NCBI GenBank assembly: GCA_048013815.1
Contig: CM106585.1
Location: 9,982,001 to 10,046,000 of the forward strand
DNA from: Setoptus koraiensis
Taxonomy: Eukaryota > Arthropoda
Direction of reading: 5' to 3'
DNA length: 64,000 nucleotides
Shown: in pieces, positions 57,617-64,000 of the stretch
Layout of the letters: each line of letters starts with the position of its first letter
Numbering within the stretch: the stretch's first letter is position 1
Made by a program: the position numbers and the translations under genes
Notes under the pieces: generated by a model
What the model saw: only the letters and a program-made list of their open reading frames with translations
Databases searched by the model: none
What the model was told of the DNA's origin: nothing

Positions 57617-59608
57617 CTTTATTTGTTTATTTTCCGATGGGCGATCGCTAGAAAAAATAAACTATTAGCGAGCATTAGTTGTAATTGTTGTCGCAATCAA
57701 GGATAATTAGCAGCGCATGATCAAGCGGCCATCTAAGCCGACCGGCCGGCCGGCACCGGTCAGCGCCGGATTATGTCCGGTCGGTGTCGCTGTTGGCCAC
57801 TGCCAGGCAAGTGTCCAGTGCCGGCCGGCCGGCCAGCCAGCCAAAACAAACTAATTAGACCAACTGGATCTTGATGAGTGCGCCAGTCGGCTGACTGACC
57901 GGTTGGCCAGCTGACCAATTATGGCCAGTTATGTTGTTAATTCATGAGCCATTATGTGTGAGAGGGTGAGATTTATTTCGATTTATTATTACGATTTATT
58001 TGCAAGCGGCGCCGATATCGGCGACTCTTCTGGCGCTCGCTGTTTGTGCCGCTCCAAACTGTGGCTTTGACTCTAGAATCTAGAGTCTAGATCAACAACA
58101 TGCCGCTACGGCTAATCCGCCTGTCACAGGGCGACTTAGTGAAATCCGCGCACGCTAATATCGCGAATATCGCCGAGAAACTTTTAGCGGACTCATCATG
58201 GCACAATATGAGCTACGACAAGGTCGCCGTCACTCCGACCGGCGACTCATCTTCGGACTGTCGAAAACACACGACAGCCCATGCAACAACCCATGCAATG
58301 TCTTATGTAATAGCCCAGATAATAACTCAGATAATAACTCATGGCAGCGAGTCGCTGAGAGAAAAATGTCGAAATATCCCAAGTTGAATTTGAATAGTTG
58401 CATCACATATGCATGTGCTCACATTTGGCATTAGGTGTCGTGCTCAATGGTGGACAGTTGCGCAATGGTGGACGGTTGTTGCAGTGTTGTCAGCGCACTG
58501 TTTGCGCGGCCTTTTTGTTTTTGTTGCGCGCCAAAGATGATGCAATCATGACGACAACAACCGCAACAACAACACACACAGTTGGATAGGCAGCAAATAG
58601 CGAGCAAGAAGCTACAAGTTTCAGTGAGTGGCCGCTGACATCGCGATGATTATTGTGGTCATCGTTATGGTCATGCTCCATCGGTTCGGCTCGACTTGAC
58701 AAAAATCACAATATTATATAATATTGGTTTGTTGGTTGGTGAATTCATTGGTCGCACTGCAAACTGCGGGCTGACAAGGTAAACCTCCTAGGGGTTGCGC
58801 AACTGTGGCCGTGCAACGATGAGCATGATTGAATTGACTGTGGCACTCGTCACATGGGCTCGCCAGTTGCCAGTTGGGCCAGACTGCCATTTCCATCATC
58901 TTGGCCATTGCTGGGCAGGCGCCTCGTGGATAGTTTTGCTTCTTGGCTAAACTCTCTTCGCTGGCAAAGCCCGGCCAAGAGAAGGCGAGGACTCGCTGAG
59001 CTCGCTGGCGAGGCCCCTCTCAGAGGAATCGAATGCGAGCATTTGCACAATCTCTCGAGTCGCTTCAGTCGAGATCCATTGATGCCCATGCAGACTCTCG
59101 GTTCACTATGGCTCATCAATGGTCGTAATTTTTGAGTCATTGTGAGTCTCATTATGAGCATCGCACACAGTCTGGCAAGTCGAGTCTCGACTGTCGAGAC
59201 GCAACAAAGCGCGTTGTCTCGATCTGTGCAGGCGAGCTATTTACGCCGGCGCCATATATTCACGATATTAACAATATTCACAATGTTCACGATATTCACA
59301 ATATTCATGCGTGAATGTTGTGGCTCTGTCATAATTGTGTCATCAGTTGCTAGACCGGCGCTGGACAATAGTGGACAAACTGGCCGAAACGATACGACGG
59401 CCAGCAGCCGAATGGGCAGCAGAATCACTCACTAATGAGAGCTCGCTAACGCGATGTCGTATCTCATGTCTGGCGAGGCGTTTGAGGAGTTTGCTTGCGC
59501 TGCGATTCGGGCACACGGAAGCCGCGCTGCAAGCCGATGCGACACATGACATTATGAATCACATATGATACATCAAAGTCAGTCGCACATTGCGCAATAT
59601 GCAAGTCG

Positions 59609-59615
59609 CTGTTGC

Positions 59616-59672
<57 letters not shown>
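59609..59672. repeat. (TTG)n microsatellite, long and nearly pure
   Basis: About twenty units, the purest trinucleotide run in the window. Confidence 0.95.
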
Positions 59673-60777
59673 GTTTATGTTTATCATCATATTTCATCAT
59701 GTTGCATCATCAAGTTATATTGTGTGTGCCACTTTTTTGCGTGTATGCGCTTATTAGTGTTGGCAACAGCAGCAACATTATGTAACAGCGAGCAGCAGTT
59801 TGCTGCTCACAATCAGCCAAGCAAATCATTGCCGCTGTGTGTAGCAGTTGTTCTAGTTATTGTTGTCGTCGTCGTCGTCGTCGTCGGTTGCTGTTGTGCG
59901 CCAATATGCAAACATATTGCAAACATTGGAATACACACATAATAAACTGTGTGCGACTTTTGCGCCACTCAGGCCACACTGGTCAGCGCCGGCGCCAGCG
60001 CCAGCACGGCCAAGAAACAAATCTCGTCACAACATTACATGACGGCATCTCGAGACGACATTGCGCAACATCTCGACATTGCGCAACATCTCGAGTCATG
60101 CCGAGATGTGTCACATCTCGGCCGGTTGCGCAAGACGAGAGACAAGTGTTTCTGCCGCCGCTAAAACGCCAAGTGCCACTGCGCCGCGCCGCGCCGAACG
60201 CACACAGAGATGAGACCCGAACTGGCTCGCCGGCCAATTGTGCCCACTGACCGGTGTGTCACCGGCGAGCCCAGTGCGAGGGCCAGTGAGTGACACGTAA
60301 TCACCTTGCCAGATGGATGATAATCATAGGCGACAATTATTGTTGCTGGCGCTCACCTTTGCTGGCTTGGCTGCCGCCGAGAGTCGCAAGCGTCGCCAGC
60401 GGTCAGTGGCAGCGCCGCTCAAACCGGCATTTACCAGCGCATGATTGCTTGGCGTGTTTTGCATGTCGCATTTTGCATTTCGGCTCGGCTCGGCTCGGTT
60501 CGGCCCGCTTTGGCCGGCCACTTGGGCACACAACTGGGCATTGCGCCGAAAATGGTTGTCTCCAAAAATGGAAAAATCTCATCCTCGCCGCCGCCGCCGA
60601 AAATGTGAATAAATTTTGGCATGGCCGAGATGCGACAACGACGACGACGACGACGCTTGAGAAAAGTGTCGTCGTGTGCGAGTGATACAATGGTAATGGC
60701 AGCATTGTCTTTGCGCGCTCGCTCTGGGATGGCCGCTGCGAGAGCGGCCATCGAGAGTCGAGTACGATGGTCAGTTT

Positions 60778-60835
60778 GCAGCGGTCAGTCCGCAGCGGTC
60801 AGTCTGCAGCGATCGGTGTGCAGTGGTCAATCGTG
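60778..60835. repeat. 12-bp tandem array (GCAGCGGTCAGT)
   Basis: Four to five diverged copies with the core CAGCGGTCAGTC. Confidence 0.85.
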
Positions 60836-61010
60836 GCCAGTGCGATTGATTGATCAAGCGATGGTTCAATCCATTTCTGGGCTTGTGTGCGCAACGGCCA
60901 GCTTGTGGACAATGTCAAAAAGATAATGGCCGTCGCGTTACATAATGGCCCTCACTCTTTGCTCAGTTGGCCAGTCTGGTCGGTCTGTCCAGTGGCGGCT
61001 CGCCGGCCCG

Positions 61011-61030
61011 ACAGCCGATCGATCGGCTGT
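61011..61030. repeat. Perfect 20-bp palindrome
   Basis: ACAGCCGATCGATCGGCTGT, no loop. Confidence 0.88.
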
Positions 61031-61259
61031 GACAACGTTCACTCACAAAGTCGCCAACGGCCAATAGCTTGTGTGACAACAACAAGCTGTGAGAAGCCGG
61101 CCCGACGCACATAATTGCAATGGTGTCACAGCACCTGTTGGCCGCCGCGTTTGGCCTGACACAACGGCGTTTGTTGCTCCAGTTTGCCCGCGAACGCTCA
61201 TCCGAACTTCGGCTCGGAACTCGGTCTCGTTGGAGCCGCCACCGACCGGCCAGCTTCGA

Positions 61260-61515
61260 ACATCGGCGAGCATCGGCAAACATCGGCCAGCATCGGCGAA
61301 CATCGACCGGCCAGCGGCGATCCGACACCCGCCAGCGAGAGGCCACAACTCGGCGCTCTCTGTCGCGCCGGCTGACCGACATATCGGGCGACCGTCATGT
61401 CGGGCGACCGTCATGTCAGCCGGCCGCCGTTTCGGGCGACCGTCATGTCGGGCGACCGTCATGTCAGGCGGCCGCCGTTTCGGGCGACCGCCGTTTCGGG
61501 CGGCCGTCGTTTCGA
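61260..61515. repeat. Two adjacent minisatellites
   Basis: CGGCGAACATCGGCAAACAT-type units at 61260-61320, then GGGCGACCGTCATGTC / GGGCGACCGCCGTTTC units at 61385-61515 (about eight copies, two variants). Confidence 0.88.
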
Positions 61516-62146
61516 AGCGGCGGGACGGCGCAACAAGACGCAAGATTGCTTCGGACGACCGGAAATGGTCGATCATCGTGCATCAATTGCCGCTGGTGGC
61601 ACAAATCGGCACAGCGCTAATTAATTGTGTGCCATTTGTTGCCAGGTTTTGAGGCGCGCTGTTGTTGTTTTACCTGAGCAGCGTTGTTGTGCGCGTGCTT
61701 TTACTAGCCAACATTTGTTTGTGTGCCACTATTGGCCTGCCAACGAATGCTGCATGTTGCACAACACACCAACAGACTAGCAAACTGTAATTAGTTGCGC
61801 CGACCGGAAATGGCCGGGATGACTTTTCGTGGGGGCGAATATGAAAAAATGGATACAGAGTCAATTCGATTTCGGTTTATCGTTTATTTGGCCAATCGCA
61901 TTGGCAACGTCATTAGCGGCGAGATTGGCGGCCACAACAGATGCGGCCACAACTGCTGCGCAGTGTCGCGCTCCAGCGAGCAACGCGCGCCATTATAGTT
62001 GTCGCGCAGTGACGCGTTTTTTCACGTGTGCCATTGTCGCGTAGCGCACCGTCGCCATTGGACCGGTCGCCGTAGGCCGCAGAGAAACCGGCCAGCCGGC
62101 CCGCCGCCAGACGCACGGGCGCACACACTGTCTGGCAGTCGCGCAG

Positions 62147-62281
62147 ATGGATAGACACAGTGGCGACGGAGAGGGAAGCCTGAAAAAACCAAGGAACGTG
62201 CCCGAAAAAACCAAAGAACGTGCCCGAAAAGAACGCGCCCGAAAAGAACGCGCCCGAAAAGAACGCGCCGCGTTGGCGTAA
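62147..62281 (+). CDS. Possible small basic peptide, 44 aa
   Basis: ATG in good context (GCAGATGG). Reads MDRHSGDGEGSLKKPRNVPE, followed by four RKERA/TKERA repeats made by a 15-bp in-frame tandem unit (CCCGAAAAGAACGCG). It lies 14 nt ahead of a second small ORF. It may instead be an upstream ORF in a leader, or chance. Confidence 0.22.
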   Translation: MDRHSGDGEGSLKKPRNVPEKTKERARKERARKERARKERAALA

Positions 62282-62295
62282 CGCGCGCGTACATT

Positions 62296-62421
62296 ATGAG
62301 CGACGAGAAAATAACGTATTTGTCATTATTGTCAGTATTCGAGCGAGCCCACTCACTGCGTGTCTGCGTGGACAACACAGTGCGAACAATTCTTTGCGAG
62401 TTTCCAATTGGAATTGTCTAA
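62296..62421 (+). CDS. Possible small peptide, 41 aa
   Basis: ATG at 62296 opens MSDEKITYLSLLSVFERAHS and then VDNTVRTILCEFPIGIV, balanced and coding-like. A longer overlapping frame without an ATG is also open, so the call is weak. Confidence 0.22.
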   Translation: MSDEKITYLSLLSVFERAHSLRVCVDNTVRTILCEFPIGIV

Positions 62422-63031
62422 TTTCGAATTTCGCTTCTGAACGCGCTCTCGTTCGACGCCGAACTCGGCCGAACCCGGCCCAACTCGAGGCAAACAACTC
62501 CAACGACAACAACAACGAACTTGTGCAATAAGTTAGGTGCGCGCCACGAGGCAACAGAAGCGAGCGATTGTCGTTCGCGTAGTCAAATTAGGTAACCGGC
62601 GTCGCTGCGGCGTTCGTTTTGTGGCCGCTTCGAACTCGCTTGCGCGCTTCGAATTCGCTTGCGCGCTCCGAATCGGCTTGTTCAGTTCGATCGAAGCGAA
62701 CATGCCGAACTGCGCCACTGTCCCAGACGCAGCGTGTGCGAGTGTGTGTGTGTGTGGCGCGTTGCGGTGATGCGGCCACCGGATGCAGATGGATAAGTCA
62801 CGCGATGATCTTACATAACGAGCGAGCATCATAATTGCCTCACTTGTCTGTGTGTTGCTGCAGTGGCCAATTGATGTTTATGGCAACTATCGAGTGAGCG
62901 AATTACCGAGTATTATCAAGTAGCAGCGGCCACAATCTTGAGCTGTCGTGTTGGCTCTCAGTCAGCTGTCAGCGTCCCACTCTGCCAAAGAGAGCGAGAG
63001 TTTGGCTCGTCGCTGCGACAGAAACGAGCGA

Positions 63032-63180
63032 TCAGTGCGTTCGGGGGCGAGATATCGCGTACAACGAATTCGCTTGGAATCGCGGTTGCTTGGAAACTGT
63101 CGCGAAAAGTGAACGAAATTCGTTTGATAAAATACGAAACTCGGATAAAGTAAAACTCGGATAAAATAAAACAAAAATTT
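63032..63180 (+). promoter_or_regulatory. Possible transcription start and leader
   Basis: An initiator-like TCAGTG at 63032-63037 is followed by about 140 nt of GAAAAGTGAACGAAATTCG- and AAAACTCGGATAAA-type sequence resembling an arthropod 5' leader. No ATG-led coding frame follows within the stretch. Confidence 0.25.
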
Positions 63181-63790
63181 GTTCGTGTTGTGCGTCGTCC
63201 ACGGAGCACACGTAGCCGCTGCATCTTGTTGTGTTAGCATTACGTAACTAATGTCGAACAGCAGCCCCATTTCTAAAGTGAGGCTGTTGCGTAAAAAAAC
63301 ACGACGTGCAGCACGGCTGAAGGTGCAGAGACGGCCCGAGCCGTGGCTTGCGTAATCGTTAAGTCAGTCTTATAGGGCCACCATAAGGCACACACAGTAT
63401 GGTTGTTGTTGTTGTCAGTGACAGCAGTGGCCAAAAAGAAGCTCGACTGCGATTGTCATGTGTGCACTGCTGGCCACTTATAGGCCACTATCTATTGTGC
63501 GTGACAATTGATAGCAGCCACTCCAGAGAGACCTATATACACATGGCCGTCATTATTATGTAACAAGCTTTAGTTGCGTAACAACGACACAGCATTCGAT
63601 GCACTCCGACTGCAACAGAAACAACAACAACTGAAGATAATTCAAAAAACAGAATGGGCACACAGAGAAGATTTGAATGGGCTTCGGCTCATGCAAAGAT
63701 GATGTCACATCATGTATTCACTTGTGAATTGCCGATTGGGCCGCTGCGAATTCGAAAATTCGCCTTCGAATTTGCCTTTGAGTTGGCGGG

Positions 63791-63792
<2 letters not shown>

Positions 63793-63822
<30 letters not shown>
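63793..63822. repeat. (AC)n microsatellite
   Basis: Fifteen AC units. A G10 run lies nearby at 63942-63951. Confidence 0.95.
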
Positions 63823-63824
<2 letters not shown>

Positions 63825-64000
63825 GCTGCGAACGTTCGCATCTATTCACAGAATGTGACTTTGTGAATTCGATCGTCGCAGGCACAATTGCGACAACAGT
63901 GGCAGTAGTAATTCGACGACAAGAAAAAAACAAGTCGCCATGGGGGGGGGGAAAGCACCTGAAATTGGGTGGACCAATTGCGTGCATCTGAAGTGACACT

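Larger units (their letters stand above)
48910..64000. other. Repeat-rich non-coding stretch to the right edge
   Basis: No gene recognised by homology. Simple repeats, an E-box cluster and a few exon-like or leader-like segments are listed separately. GGCCGG-rich patches occur at 54340-55560 and 57740-57840. Confidence 0.5.

Noticed and set aside
58850-59161. Open frames on both strands
   Set aside because: About 90-100 codons each with mixed composition, but no start context, splice signals or homology that favour either strand.
60983-61652. Arg-rich frames of 130-187 codons
   Set aside because: They come from GGGCGACCGTCATGTC arrays; several frames are open at once.

Overview
This is animal nuclear DNA, most likely from an arthropod. 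The evidence is spliced genes with 125-168 nt introns and GT-AG borders, and proteins of metazoan families: vesicular monoamine transporter, BZW/krasavietz and TTC27. Arthropod-like poly-Gln/poly-Thr expansions and CAA/TTG microsatellites point the same way. The species cannot be fixed from the sequence; a mite or another chelicerate is only a guess. I saw no transposase, reverse transcriptase, capsid gene, tRNA, rRNA or CRISPR array.

Left part (1-13.9 kb) is gene-rich. A VMAT gene (minus strand, 3667 to 116) runs off the left edge; five coding exons can be placed to the base. BZW (eIF5-mimic protein, minus, 8685-7286, two exons) follows. TTC27 (plus, 10546-13329, one coding exon) meets a small C2H2 zinc-finger gene (minus, 13876-13451) tail to tail with a 121 bp gap. 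These are housekeeping and neuronal genes with no evident shared pathway.

The middle (13.9-46.3 kb) is a gene desert by homology. It is dominated by trinucleotide (CAA/TTG) tracts and by tandem arrays with 8-22 bp units. It also holds many short, perfect, tight hairpins and repeated bZIP-like palindromes (TTACGTAA / TTGCGCAA). A few GC-rich open segments end in good splice donors. They could be first or internal exons of long-intron genes, but none has a recognisable homologue.

At 46.3-48.7 kb a minus-strand group of small predicted secreted proteins is seen: 158 aa, a short repeat-disrupted one, 106 aa, and perhaps 51 aa. From 48.7 kb to the end the sequence is again non-coding in character. 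It has microsatellites, an E-box cluster at 49.7-49.8 kb, possible first exons on both strands and possible promoter/leader regions near 62-63 kb.

The strongest unexplained signal is the set of perfect 12-23 bp inverted repeats with loops mostly of 1-10 nt, concentrated between 23 and 41 kb.
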